DNA of 30,181 nucleotides from a virus. The notes below the pieces were generated by a model. That model saw only the letters and a list, made by a program, of their open reading frames with translations, did no database searches and was not told the origin of the DNA. Made by a program: the position numbers and the translations under genes. Shown in pieces: positions 1 through 8,482 of this stretch (positions are counted from its first letter, which is position 1; each line of letters begins with the position of its first letter). The stretch spans positions 1 to 30,181 of IMG/VR virus record IMGVR_UViG_3300022933_000015; one strand, given 5' to 3'.

Positions 1-1
1 C

Positions 2-250
2 AATGAATTAAAATTTTATAAAAATGGTGTGGTTCAAAATAGTGGAACAGCAATTTCACTTGCAAGTGGCTATACATATTTTGTAGGTGCTTCTGTTTAT
101 AATAGTTCAGCAGTAAGTTTTAACTTTGGTTCTCCAGCTTACGCAATCTCATCAGGCAACGCAGATGGTAATGGTTACGGCAATATGGAATTTGAAATTC
201 CAAGTGGATACTTTTGCCTTAACTCAAAAAACCTAGCGGAGTATGGATAA
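2..250 (+). CDS. C-terminal part of a tail fibre-like structural protein (5' end outside window)
   Basis: The reading frame is open from base 2 and ends at TAA 248-250. A GTG at 29 is an internal codon, not a convincing start, because coding sequence (NELKFYKNG...) continues upstream. The visible 82 residues are Gly/Ser/Asn-rich. They include a KFYKNGV strand pattern, a central NFG and an ending of the form PSGYFCLNSKNLAEYG. This resembles the end of SPRY/lectin-like beta-sandwich domains in marine phage tail proteins, a resemblance I infer from pattern only. The stop overlaps the next start by one base (TAATG), so the two are translationally coupled and probably belong to the same tail structure. 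Confidence 0.75.
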   Translation, partial: NELKFYKNGVVQNSGTAISLASGYTYFVGASVYNSSAVSFNFGSPAYAISSGNADGNGYGNMEFEIPSGYFCLNSKNLAEYG

Positions 251-1320
251 TGAGTTATACAAATGGTTTAGACAATCCAGAACTTTTCTTCCAGACAAAG
301 CTCTATACTGGAAATGGAAGTACACAATCTATTACTTTAGATGGTGATACAGATATGCAACCTGATTATGTAATGATAAAGCAAAGATCATCCACTCAAC
401 AATGGAATGGTTATGATGTTATAAGAGGAGTTCAAAAATATTTAGGTTGGAATACAAGTATTCAAGAATATACACAATCAGCAGGATTAACGGCTTTTGG
501 TTCTAATGGATTTACAGTTGGTGGTGATGATATGGTTAATGGAGGTTCATCAACCTATGTTGGTTATTGCTGGAAGGCTGGAACAGCATTTACCAATGAC
601 GCAAGTTCAACAGGAATAGGAACTATTGATAGTACAGGAAGTGTAAATACTGATGCTGGTTTTTCAATCGTTTCTTGGACAGGAGATGGAAATAATGGTG
701 CAACTATTGCTCATGGATTAGGAGTTACTCCAGCGATTGTAATTACCAAACGAAGGAGTGCAGTTGGAGATTGGTTAGTTGGTGGTTCAGCAGTTGATAC
801 TGTTAGAGGAGGTGCTAATAGTTTATTATTGTTAAATACAACTGCTGCTATGGATAGTAATTCAGAAGTATATCAAACATTTTCTTCAACTACTTTTCAA
901 GTTGGTGTAAACGCATATGCTAATACAAGTGGCTCAACAATGATTTCTTACTGCTTCGCAGAAAAACAAGGCTACTCAAAATTTGGAAGCTACACAGGTA
1001 ATGGAAGTACAGATGGAACATTTGTTTACACAGGATTTAAACCAGCTTTTGTTATAGCAAAAGAATCTAGTGAAGCTAGAGATTGGCAACTTTGGGATAA
1101 TAAAAGATTAGGATATAACGCATCAGGTGGAAACAAAAATTTAATTCCAAATAAAACAGATGTAGAAGATACTTATGCAGATATAGATATTTTGAGTAAT
1201 GGTTTTAAATTAAGATCAACTTCTGCTGCACATAATAAGGTTAGTCAAACATACATCTACATGGCTTTCGCTGAAAATCCATTCGTAACATCAACTGGTG
1301 TACCAGCTTGTGCTAGATGA
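250..1320 (+). CDS. Tail fibre-like structural protein with three repeats of a ~95-residue module
   Basis: The 356-residue protein is built from three related modules, roughly residues 18-110, 140-236 and 246-342. Each opens with a [LSY]-T-G-[ND]-G segment, continues with a hydrophobic G-x-x-P-x-[YF]-V-[MI]-x-[KA] strand followed by a Trp, and closes with an aromatic/Cys/Ala strand (VGYCWKAG, ISYCFAE, IYMAFAE). Repeats of this type occur in tail proteins of marine phages (I recall the family as DUF7483); no enzymatic motif is visible. The protein ends in a short VPACAR tail. It is coupled to the upstream partial gene and followed by a 97-bp gap. A host-contacting or tail decoration role is inference. 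Confidence 0.7.
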   Translation: MSYTNGLDNPELFFQTKLYTGNGSTQSITLDGDTDMQPDYVMIKQRSSTQQWNGYDVIRGVQKYLGWNTSIQEYTQSAGLTAFGSNGFTVGGDDMVNGGSSTYVGYCWKAGTAFTNDASSTGIGTIDSTGSVNTDAGFSIVSWTGDGNNGATIAHGLGVTPAIVITKRRSAVGDWLVGGSAVDTVRGGANSLLLLNTTAAMDSNSEVYQTFSSTTFQVGVNAYANTSGSTMISYCFAEKQGYSKFGSYTGNGSTDGTFVYTGFKPAFVIAKESSEARDWQLWDNKRLGYNASGGNKNLIPNKTDVEDTYADIDILSNGFKLRSTSAAHNKVSQTYIYMAFAENPFVTSTGVPACAR

Positions 1321-1417
1321 TTATGTTCGTATTTACTCACATAAACATCAAGAATAAAACAAGGTTTTAAGCAAGATAATCAATTGAAAAACATAATAAA
1401 AGAACTATAAATAAAAC

Positions 1418-1756
1418 ATGGCTAATCTATATAAAAACGCAGGGTTTGCAATAAGCACAACAGATCTTACAACTATCTATACAGTACCTGCTGGAAGAAC
1501 AGCAATTGTTAAGAATATACAAATTAGTAATGAACATGCTTCAAACAATCTTGTAGAAGTATCTGTAACTGATAGTTCAGCTTCAGCTACTTTTGAAGTA
1601 TATCACAAATCTTTATCTTCTGGAGAAACAGTTAATGCTGCATTATCTCCTATTGTTTTAGAGTCAGCAGATATACTTAAAATACAAGTAGGAACAGTAG
1701 ATACCATTGAAGGTATGGTTAGTTACTTAGAAATATTTGACGAAAAGAGTTCATAA
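1418..1756 (+). CDS. Small beta-rich virion protein, unknown function
   Basis: This 112-residue protein alternates hydrophobic and polar residues throughout. It carries a VPAGRTAIVKNIQISN strand-turn-strand segment near residues 24-39, which looks like a jelly-roll type virion decoration or tail accessory protein. It has no signal peptide, TM segment or cysteine. It sits between the fibre-like gene and the GNAT-like gene in the late operon. The first ATG is used; the ribosome site is weak (AT-rich leader). Family assignment is not possible by eye. Confidence 0.65.
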   Translation: MANLYKNAGFAISTTDLTTIYTVPAGRTAIVKNIQISNEHASNNLVEVSVTDSSASATFEVYHKSLSSGETVNAALSPIVLESADILKIQVGTVDTIEGMVSYLEIFDEKSS

Positions 1757-1791
1757 TAATATATTGTTATTAATCATTTTTTAATGTATTT

Positions 1792-2238
1792 ATGGAATTA
1801 GTACGAATACCAATTGAAGAACTTGATAAAGTTTGGTCTTTAGTAGAAAAAGATATAAAAAACGCTTTAGCTTATTCAGGTCAACTTACCGATTCAGATT
1901 TTGTTTACGACCTAGCTAAACAAGGTAAATTTCAAGTTTGGGTTATTTGGGATAAAAACCAAAAAAAAACAAATGATAAATATTTTGGTGTAGTCGTTAC
2001 TGAGTTAATACAAAGAAAACATGGTAAAGTCTGTCATGTCTATATTGTAACTGGAAGGCAAATGTCTAAGTGGCAACATCTCATAAGTAGAGTTGAAGAA
2101 TTTGCTAAAGACGAAGGTTGCAAAATGATGGAACTAATTGCTAGACCAGGTTGGCAAAGAGTCTATAATAATCATGGTTACAAAAGAACCCATGTTGTTT
2201 TAGAAAAACAAATTAAACAAGAGGAGAATAAAATATGA
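1792..2238 (+). CDS. GNAT acetyltransferase-like phage protein
   Basis: The 148-residue protein has the layout of a small GNAT fold: an N-terminal helix pair, a central beta strand (KYFGVVVTEL), and a C-terminal block WQRVYNNHGYKRTHVVLEK around residues 121-139. That block resembles the final 'aYekhGF' strand-helix region of acetyltransferases. The central acetyl-CoA loop (R/Q-x-x-G-x-G/A) is not clearly preserved; VTGRQMSKW at about residues 86-94 sits where it would be. Similar proteins sit among the internal virion genes of marine podoviruses, where their role is unknown. The stop overlaps the next start (ATGA), and a GAGGAG at 2221-2226 serves the downstream gene. Confidence 0.55.
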   Translation: MELVRIPIEELDKVWSLVEKDIKNALAYSGQLTDSDFVYDLAKQGKFQVWVIWDKNQKKTNDKYFGVVVTELIQRKHGKVCHVYIVTGRQMSKWQHLISRVEEFAKDEGCKMMELIARPGWQRVYNNHGYKRTHVVLEKQIKQEENKI

Positions 2239-2936
2239 GTTTTGGAGGAGGATCATCAGGAGGAACTACTACACAACAAGTAACACCTTATGCACCAGCA
2301 GAACCAGCATTAGCTCAGATACTTTCTGAGTCTGGTCAATTATATAATCAAGGTGTAGGTGCAACAGGATATGTAGCTCCCACTCAACAAACTTTAACAG
2401 GTCTTGCTCAACAAGAAGCATTAGGTACTGCATCACAACAACAGTTAGCAGATACTTTATCTGGAAATTATTTAAATCCTTTTTTATCTCCTTTAATGCA
2501 AAAGACAGCTTCAGATATAGCAACAGGAGTTCAATCACAATTTAGTGCAGCAGGAAGAACACCAGGTTCTCCAATGTCACAACAACAAATAGTTTCACAA
2601 GTAGCACAAGCTGCTTTACCTTTAGCCTTTGGTCAGTATGAAACTGAAAGAGGCAGACAATTAGGTATTGCATCTCAAGCTCCTAGTTTAGTTCAAACAG
2701 GATCTCAATTAGAAAACATTCAAAGACAAAGACAACTAGCTCCTACACAAGCATTACAACAATATGCTAACTTTGTTAATCCTATTGCAACTGGATTACC
2801 TACAACAGTAGGATCATCATCAGTACAAGCTAATCCATTCTCAACTGCTATGGGTGGTGCTATGCTTGGATCACAATTCGGTGGAGCAGGTGCATTATTA
2901 GGTGGTGGTTTAGGATTATTAGGAGGACTATTATAA
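2235..2936 (+). CDS. Gln/Gly-rich internal virion or DNA-ejection protein
   Basis: The 233-residue protein has a Gly/Ser-rich start (MSFGGGSSGG), long Gln/Ala-rich helical stretches, and a C-terminal Gly/Leu run at about residues 205-233 that could insert into a membrane. This low-complexity composition is typical of ejection-type proteins that are packaged and injected with the DNA. It is the first of four consecutive genes of that character and has a strong GAGGAG ribosome site. The last codons contain an AGGAGG that is also the ribosome site of the small gene starting at 2936. The function is inferred from composition and position. Confidence 0.6.
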   Translation: MSFGGGSSGGTTTQQVTPYAPAEPALAQILSESGQLYNQGVGATGYVAPTQQTLTGLAQQEALGTASQQQLADTLSGNYLNPFLSPLMQKTASDIATGVQSQFSAAGRTPGSPMSQQQIVSQVAQAALPLAFGQYETERGRQLGIASQAPSLVQTGSQLENIQRQRQLAPTQALQQYANFVNPIATGLPTTVGSSSVQANPFSTAMGGAMLGSQFGGAGALLGGGLGLLGGLL

Positions 2937-3046
2937 TGGATAAAATAAAAAAAGTAATTTACGATATTAAAACAGATATAGATAATAATACATCTAAATA
3001 TATTATTATTCTTGGTATTCTATTTGTAATTTCAATAATTTCATAA
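2936..3046 (+). CDS. 36-residue single-pass membrane peptide
   Basis: ATG at 2936-2938 overlaps the upstream stop (TAATG). It is preceded by AGGAGG at 2921-2926, so translation is well supported despite the small size. The peptide has a charged N-terminal half (MDKIKKVIYDIKTDID) and a hydrophobic C-terminal half rich in Ile/Leu/Val ending in IISIIS-like residues, giving one predicted membrane segment. It lies between two internal virion genes. No family is recognised; a minor virion or lysis-related role are both possible. Confidence 0.6.
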   Translation: MDKIKKVIYDIKTDIDNNTSKYIIILGILFVISIIS

Positions 3047-3055
3047 GGAGTTTAA

Positions 3056-4171
3056 ATGTTATTAGATAAAGACTTCGTTATGCAAGGTGGTGTTAGAAAC
3101 TATCTTGGAGAAACTGAAGAAGTTAATAACGCACCTAAATATTGGCAATCCTCTCCTACAAGTCCAAAAACAGAATTATCTTACATTACTGATCTTGAAA
3201 AAAAATTACTTCTTGATGCTAACTTACATGGTTCATTAAAAGATGGAAAACCTAATAAAGGTGCTTCTGGTCTTTTAAGTTTTGATGGATGGGGTGATGT
3301 ATCTTCTGGTGGTGTTTCAGATACAAGTGGTGGAAATGCAGGTGCTGAAGGTGGTCAAGGTTCAGGAAATAGTGGTGGTAGTACAGGTTATCAAGGTGGT
3401 GGTTCTAGCTATACTACACCGACTCCAGCTTTACCTCCAGGAGTAATTGATAAAGGAAATAATGTTGGTGCTGGTGAAGATATAGATTCTGTTTATACTG
3501 ACGATAGCTTTACAACTGATCCAACAAACAAAAAATCTGTAGGCGATAAAATTATGGATTTTGTAATGGGTGGTGGAGTTACAGGAGCAATATTAAAATC
3601 AATTGGTGGTAAATTAGGAATTGCTAAAGAAAATAAATATGCTGGAATAACTGGTGAAGATGGTTATGGAGAGGGTGATTATATTTCAACGCAAGGTGAT
3701 TGGGCAGAGTCTAAAGGATTTGTAGATAAGGCAGAAGATTATTACGATTTAGATTTAGAAGAACAACAAGATATTGATAAACAAATGTATGATGCTGGAG
3801 TTAGATCACAAGCATTTAATGATTTATATGATGGCGATACTTCTAATATTAATAACTTAACATCTACTGAAAGAGATGCTGTAAATTCTATTATACCAAA
3901 TATGTCTTATGAAGTTGGTGGAACAACTCCTCAAGATTCTATGGTAAATAAATATTTTGCTAATATGAATATGAATCAAGGTTCACCATTAAGTTCTGAT
4001 TTGCAAACTAGCTATAATAATGCTAAGAATAGTGTTAATAGTATATTGGGTATGACACCTACAAATCAACAGTTTGGCTACTCAGCACAACCCTATGGCT
4101 TACTAAGTAGTACAAATATGGCAGACAACCCTTTCAATATACCATACTTACAACAAAGAGGATTAATATAA
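3056..4171 (+). CDS. Putative internal virion protein
   Basis: The 371-residue protein starts 5 bases after an AAGGAG (3045-3050). Residues 10-75 form a conserved-looking block (QGGVRNYLGE, NAPKYWQSSP, ELSYITDLEKKLLLDANLHGSL, GLLSFDGWG). I associate this block with internal virion proteins of marine phages. Residues 80-120 are a Gly/Ser linker, followed by acidic and Asn-rich helical sequence. There is no catalytic motif, signal peptide or TM segment. It is coupled to the next gene by TAATG. The function is inferred from context. Confidence 0.6.
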   Translation: MLLDKDFVMQGGVRNYLGETEEVNNAPKYWQSSPTSPKTELSYITDLEKKLLLDANLHGSLKDGKPNKGASGLLSFDGWGDVSSGGVSDTSGGNAGAEGGQGSGNSGGSTGYQGGGSSYTTPTPALPPGVIDKGNNVGAGEDIDSVYTDDSFTTDPTNKKSVGDKIMDFVMGGGVTGAILKSIGGKLGIAKENKYAGITGEDGYGEGDYISTQGDWAESKGFVDKAEDYYDLDLEEQQDIDKQMYDAGVRSQAFNDLYDGDTSNINNLTSTERDAVNSIIPNMSYEVGGTTPQDSMVNKYFANMNMNQGSPLSSDLQTSYNNAKNSVNSILGMTPTNQQFGYSAQPYGLLSSTNMADNPFNIPYLQQRGLI

Positions 4172-5226
4172 TGGCAAGAGATTACAATTATTTAAGAAAT
4201 AAATATCAACAACTACAAGGTTTATTAAATACACCTATAGGTCAAAGTCAAGGTGGTCTATTAAGTAATATACCTCAAGGTGCTTTATTAGGTTCTGCAA
4301 TATTTGGTCAAGGTGTTCAAGGTAGAGATCCTTTCTCTGCTCTACTACCTGCTGTAGCTCAAACAGCAGAATTGCAAAAATATATGACTCCTCAAAAAAA
4401 AAATAGAAAAATTTTTAAAGGAGCTGATGGTTTTAATTATTATGAAGATACAAAAGAAAGAGTATTACCTGATGTTATAGCTAAATCCTCTCAACCTTTA
4501 ATTTCTATGGAGAGAGAAAAAAAATATGATGAGTTAAGAGGAGAACAAGAAGCTACATCTTATGGAAAAATTCAAGATGCAGCAGAAACTGCACAAGATA
4601 ATATAACTAATTATGAAATGGTTGGTGCTTTAAAACAAAATATTAATACTGGTGCTTTTGGTTCACAATTATTAAATGCTGCTAAATTTGGTAAAAGACT
4701 TGGAGTTAATACAGATTGGATTACAAAAACAGATCCAAATGGAAATGTATCATTAAGAGATGGAATAGCTAATGCTGAAACATTAGAGGTGTTACAAGTT
4801 CAATTTGCTTTGGAAAAAATTCAAAAAACTAAAGGTGCTATTTCAGACACAGAATTTAAAAAATTCTTAGATACTTCTCCTGGTTTATCCATGACTTCAG
4901 ATGGTATTGATACATTAACTGTGGTTAATAAAGCATTAGCAAGAAGGGATATTAAAAAAGCAGAATTAGCTTCTCAATGGGAAGCTGAAAATGGAAGATT
5001 AGGAAATCAAGCTGAAACAGAATATGGTAAAATGAATTTCAAATCTTATATGAATAAATGGGCAAAAGATAACCCTGTTGTTAGTGATGATTTTCTAAAA
5101 AAAATGGATGAAATTTCAAAAAGAGGATCAGAATTATACAGTAAAAATAATGTATTTGAAATTAATGGTGTATTATATAGGGAACTTAGAGATGGTACAA
5201 CTATTAGAGTTAGTGGATTAAAATAA
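4171..5226 (+). CDS. Putative internal virion / ejection protein
   Basis: The 351-residue, mostly helical protein has an N-terminal hydrophobic Gly/Leu stretch (residues 25-65) and a central segment, LEVLQVQFALEKIQKTKGAISDTEFKKF, at about residues 203-230. That segment matches a recurring phage structural pattern (helix, TKGAISD turn, helix). The C-terminus ends in a small beta motif. The gene overlaps both neighbours by one base (TAATG twice), as expected for subunits made together. No enzymatic residues are evident. Confidence 0.6.
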   Translation: MARDYNYLRNKYQQLQGLLNTPIGQSQGGLLSNIPQGALLGSAIFGQGVQGRDPFSALLPAVAQTAELQKYMTPQKKNRKIFKGADGFNYYEDTKERVLPDVIAKSSQPLISMEREKKYDELRGEQEATSYGKIQDAAETAQDNITNYEMVGALKQNINTGAFGSQLLNAAKFGKRLGVNTDWITKTDPNGNVSLRDGIANAETLEVLQVQFALEKIQKTKGAISDTEFKKFLDTSPGLSMTSDGIDTLTVVNKALARRDIKKAELASQWEAENGRLGNQAETEYGKMNFKSYMNKWAKDNPVVSDDFLKKMDEISKRGSELYSKNNVFEINGVLYRELRDGTTIRVSGLK

Positions 5227-7691
5227 TGGAAGTCGTAACTGACAAAAATGTCCTTGATTCTATTAAGAAATTAAAGTTAGAAAAAGAATATAATATTAAA
5301 GAAGGAGATATTGTTAATGATCCTAAAATATTAGATGCTATTAAATTACAAAAAGAAAAAAGATTAAAAAAAGACGAAACACCTAATTTTTTTGAAAAAT
5401 GGGTTTTGGGAGAAGGAAGAACTCAATATCCTGATTTACCAGAAATTGGTCAAGTAGGGATTAAAAAAGCTGATGGTTCTGATGCTGATTTAAAAAACAT
5501 TTTAGGTTCTGTTGCTTTATCAATTACACCTAGTACAGAAGCACAAGTTGATATTATTAAAAAACTAGCTCCTGGAACTATTCCAAGTAAAGACAAATTT
5601 GGAAATATTATTTTATCTTTTCCTAAAGAAGCTGGTGGACAAACTGCCTATTTAAATAAACCAGGTTTTTCAGCAACTGACATAAGTATGATCCCTCAAG
5701 CACTAACATTTATTCCTGGTGCAGGAATGGTTCAAAGACATATTGCAGGTGGTTTAATAAAAAAATCTCTTGCTCAAGGAGCTGCAGCAGGTGGTACTAG
5801 TTTAATTCAAGATGTAGCCGCTACATCAATTGGTTCTGAACAAGGTTTTGAAGGTGGTAAATTTGCAGTAAGTGCAGTAGGTGGAATGGTAGCTGAACCA
5901 ATAGCAAATTTTTTGGGTAAATTTACTGTACCTGTAATTAAGTATGCAGGAAAAAAAATAGGACAAGGTGTAGATAAAATTTTACCTGAAGGTTTAGCAG
6001 CTAGTCAATTTAATATTTTTTCAGGTTCAGGACAATTTTTAAATAGTAAAGGAATTGTTACAGATAAAGCAAAAGATATAGGTAGAAAAGTTGGGGTTGA
6101 TACTAATTTAGTTGATAAAAAAACATTAATTGAATTTGCTCAAGCATTAGAAGATGGTGTTGAACCAGCTATTGCAAAAGAATTGGTTGGTGCAAATCAA
6201 TTTGGTATTTCTTTATGGAAAGCACAAGCTCTAAAAGATAAATCTATGTTAAAACAAATACAATCTATGAGAGATGGAGCTTATGGAACAGAAGGAATAG
6301 AAATAATTGCAAAACAAGATGAAATACAAATTAAGCAATCTTTGAATTATCTAAATAATTTGAGAAAAAAATTATTAACAAATCCAGAAAAAAATTTATC
6401 TACTCAAGGTACTATAGGAACTAATCAAGCATCAGATGAATCTATAGTTTCTCTTACTACTTTAATAAAAGAATTAGAATCAAAACAACAAAATATTATA
6501 GCTAGTAAATATAAAGCTGTTGATTTTGATGGTGTTGTTAAAGCACCTGTAATGAAAAATTTTACAAAAAATATAAAAAATGCTTTAGAGGATTCTGAGT
6601 CTGGTATTGGTGCTATACCAGATGCTAATTATGCTCCTGGTGCAAACAAAGCTTTATTAGCTCTTGATAAATTTTCTAAAAATTTTACTAGGCTTGGTAA
6701 AAATAAAAAAGTTAAAGGTATGACTATTAAAGTAATGGAATCTGAAAGAAAAAGAATAAATAATTTTTTAAGTAATACTAAAGATCCTACTGATAGAAAG
6801 GCTTTAATGGTAATAAAAAGAGAATACGATAAATTTTTTTATGAAACAGTTGAAAAAGGTTTAGCTACTGGTGATGATGGTGTGTTATTAGCTTTAAAGT
6901 CTGCTAGATCAGAATATAAAAAATTAGATGAAATGTTTAATCCTCAAGATATTTTAAAAAAAGGTGGTAGAATAAAAGATAATGGTGGAGCTTTTATGCA
7001 AAATGTTATTAGAGGAGATTATAGTCCTGAAAAAATTGCTAATTGGATTTATGGAAATGGGAGTTTAGGAAAACCATATACAAACCAATCTATTCAGGTT
7101 ATTGAAAGAATTGAAAAAATATTTCCTAAAGGAAGTGAAGGTTGGGATGTATTAAAAGATGGTGCTTTTTTAAGATTAGTAAACAGTAGTTTTAAAAAAT
7201 TAGGAAATAGAGAAATTTTTAGTCCTGAATTATTTGTTAAATCAGTTAATGAATCATTAAATGGAAAAGGTAGATTAATTTCTAATGCTATTTATACAGA
7301 TGCTGAAAAAAAAACTTTAAAAGAATTTTCTAAACAATTAGCAAAAACATTAACTCCAAAAACTTTATTAAATAATTCTAAAACTGCAGCTACACTTGTA
7401 GATTTAATAGGTCAATCTACTATAAGATCAGGTGCTGGAGTTCTTGCTTATAATTTAGGTGGTATTCAAACAATGTTATTTACAAGATTTGGTTTTGATA
7501 ATTTCGCTAAAGCATCTGCAGAAAGTGCAGCAAGAAAAATTTTAATGGATGCTGTTGATATTAATGCAATTCCAAGTGTTACAGGATTTCAAGGAATAAT
7601 AAATTATGGAGTTGAAAATAGACCTTTTATACAAAAAGAAAAAGAATATGAAACTTCTAAAGAAATTTTTAACCTTTTAAATAAGAAATAA
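5226..7691 (+). CDS. Large internal virion / DNA-ejection protein
   Basis: At 821 residues this is the longest protein in the window. It starts with Lys-rich helices (1-80), then an amphipathic and hydrophobic zone at about 150-245 with Gly/Ala-rich segments (GAAAGGTSLIQDVAATSIG, AVGGMVAEPIANFLG). Long Lys-rich helical repeats run to residue 700, and a last hydrophobic zone lies near 725-750. I see no lysozyme or transglycosylase triad. Size, helix content, membrane-active patches and position at the end of the tail operon fit the largest ejection protein of a podovirus. This is inference from context. Confidence 0.6.
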   Translation: MEVVTDKNVLDSIKKLKLEKEYNIKEGDIVNDPKILDAIKLQKEKRLKKDETPNFFEKWVLGEGRTQYPDLPEIGQVGIKKADGSDADLKNILGSVALSITPSTEAQVDIIKKLAPGTIPSKDKFGNIILSFPKEAGGQTAYLNKPGFSATDISMIPQALTFIPGAGMVQRHIAGGLIKKSLAQGAAAGGTSLIQDVAATSIGSEQGFEGGKFAVSAVGGMVAEPIANFLGKFTVPVIKYAGKKIGQGVDKILPEGLAASQFNIFSGSGQFLNSKGIVTDKAKDIGRKVGVDTNLVDKKTLIEFAQALEDGVEPAIAKELVGANQFGISLWKAQALKDKSMLKQIQSMRDGAYGTEGIEIIAKQDEIQIKQSLNYLNNLRKKLLTNPEKNLSTQGTIGTNQASDESIVSLTTLIKELESKQQNIIASKYKAVDFDGVVKAPVMKNFTKNIKNALEDSESGIGAIPDANYAPGANKALLALDKFSKNFTRLGKNKKVKGMTIKVMESERKRINNFLSNTKDPTDRKALMVIKREYDKFFYETVEKGLATGDDGVLLALKSARSEYKKLDEMFNPQDILKKGGRIKDNGGAFMQNVIRGDYSPEKIANWIYGNGSLGKPYTNQSIQVIERIEKIFPKGSEGWDVLKDGAFLRLVNSSFKKLGNREIFSPELFVKSVNESLNGKGRLISNAIYTDAEKKTLKEFSKQLAKTLTPKTLLNNSKTAATLVDLIGQSTIRSGAGVLAYNLGGIQTMLFTRFGFDNFAKASAESAARKILMDAVDINAIPSVTGFQGIINYGVENRPFIQKEKEYETSKEIFNLLNKK

Positions 7692-7695
7692 CATC

Positions 7696-7872
7696 ATGCC
7701 AAGAAAATCTGCAACAGAAGTAAAAATAGATTTTTTAGTAAAAGAGATAAGAGAATTAAGAAACGAAACAGCTTCATTAAGAGCAGACATCAATAAGGGT
7801 AAAGGTGCTATATGGATTTTAATAGCTTTAGCAGGAATAGTAACAAGCGGATATAATTACTTTATAAAGTAA
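7696..7872 (+). CDS. 58-residue coiled-coil plus C-terminal TM protein (holin/XhlA-like)
   Basis: The ATG lies five bases after the ejection protein stop. The protein begins with an amphipathic helix (about residues 8-33, KIDFLVKEIRELRNETASLR), then KGKGAIW and one hydrophobic segment (about 38-55) ending near the C-terminus. This helix-then-TM layout resembles small holin or XhlA-like lysis accessory proteins. It opens the lysis-type gene cluster. The product name is tentative. Confidence 0.6.
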   Translation: MPRKSATEVKIDFLVKEIRELRNETASLRADINKGKGAIWILIALAGIVTSGYNYFIK

Positions 7873-7876
7873 CATC

Positions 7877-8203
7877 TTGAAATCAGATAAACAAATAATC
7901 TCTGACAGACAAAAAAAAACATCAATCAAAGGAACTGTAGGCGAATACGAATCTATTGCTAGACTCACTAAACAAGGATTTTATGTCGCTAAAAGTGTAG
8001 ATCCTGCCTGTCCATTTGACATTGTAATCGTAGATAGAAATGGTAAAATAACATTAATAGACATAAAAACTAATACCTTTAGAAAAAATAAAAAAGGTAA
8101 GAGTCTTAAAGATAAACCTAAAGGCTCATATAAAATTCACAGAAGTCCTACAAAAGAACAAAAAAGGTTAGGCATAAAGTTAATGATGGTAGATTATGAT
8201 TGA
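7877..8203 (+). CDS. PD-(D/E)XK nuclease, Holliday-junction resolvase-like
   Basis: TTG at 7877 is the likely start, just after the previous stop. The 108-residue protein shows the resolvase-type core: KGTVGEYESIARLTKQGF with Glu23/Glu25, FDIVIVD with Asp48, and the IDIKT strand with Asp62-x-Lys64. Arrangement and length match compact archaeal Hjc/Hjr-like and related phage endonucleases that cleave branched DNA or trim DNA during packaging. The gene sits unexpectedly among lysis and virion genes on the late strand. Whether it resolves junctions or is a different PD-(D/E)XK enzyme cannot be told here. Confidence 0.65.
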   Translation: MKSDKQIISDRQKKTSIKGTVGEYESIARLTKQGFYVAKSVDPACPFDIVIVDRNGKITLIDIKTNTFRKNKKGKSLKDKPKGSYKIHRSPTKEQKRLGIKLMMVDYD

Positions 8204-8321
8204 TAAGTTTTTTTTTAGTTTGTTTGGTGCAATAGATTATGTCTTTGAATGGATACATAAAACTTTTAAACCTAACAAAAAATGTAAGTGTTCTATCTGT
8301 ACTTGTAAGGATAAAAAATGA
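8196..8321 (+). CDS. 41-residue peptide with C-terminal cysteine cluster
   Basis: The ATG at 8196 overlaps the end of the nuclease gene, and the stop overlaps the next ATG (ATGA). The N-terminal half is hydrophobic and aromatic (FFFSLFGAIDYVFEWI). The end reads KCKCSICTCKDKK, with four cysteines in eight residues, which could bind metal or form a membrane-anchored redox patch. No family is recognised. The overlaps on both sides are the main support for translation. Confidence 0.5.
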   Translation: MIDKFFFSLFGAIDYVFEWIHKTFKPNKKCKCSICTCKDKK

Positions 8322-8482
8322 GAGATACTAAAATATTAAGTAAGTTTTCTGAAGATAGCCAAAAGAAATGGAAAGAAATGCAACTGTTTATAAATCTTAA
8401 AAAAGAAGTAAATCATGGTGCAAATGGCACTAAAGAATATGTAATTAAAAAAGGTATTAATAAAGGGAAAGTTGCTAAATGA
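8318..8482 (+). CDS. 54-residue basic helical protein, unknown function
   Basis: This short ORF overlaps both neighbours by ATGA junctions (8318-8321 and 8479-8482), which argues for a real gene. The product is Lys-rich and soluble, with a WKEMQLF-type amphipathic helix and a C-terminal KKGINKGKVAK tail. No motif or family is recognised. Confidence 0.5.
   Translation: MRDTKILSKFSEDSQKKWKEMQLFINLKKEVNHGANGTKEYVIKKGINKGKVAK

Noticed and set aside
29-250. Complete short gene starting at GTG 29
   Set aside because: The frame continues upstream to the window edge with protein-like sequence, so this is the end of a longer gene.
2269-2538. Minus-strand ORF of 89 codons
   Set aside because: Antisense to the well supported 233-residue virion gene; Leu-rich low complexity and no ribosome site.
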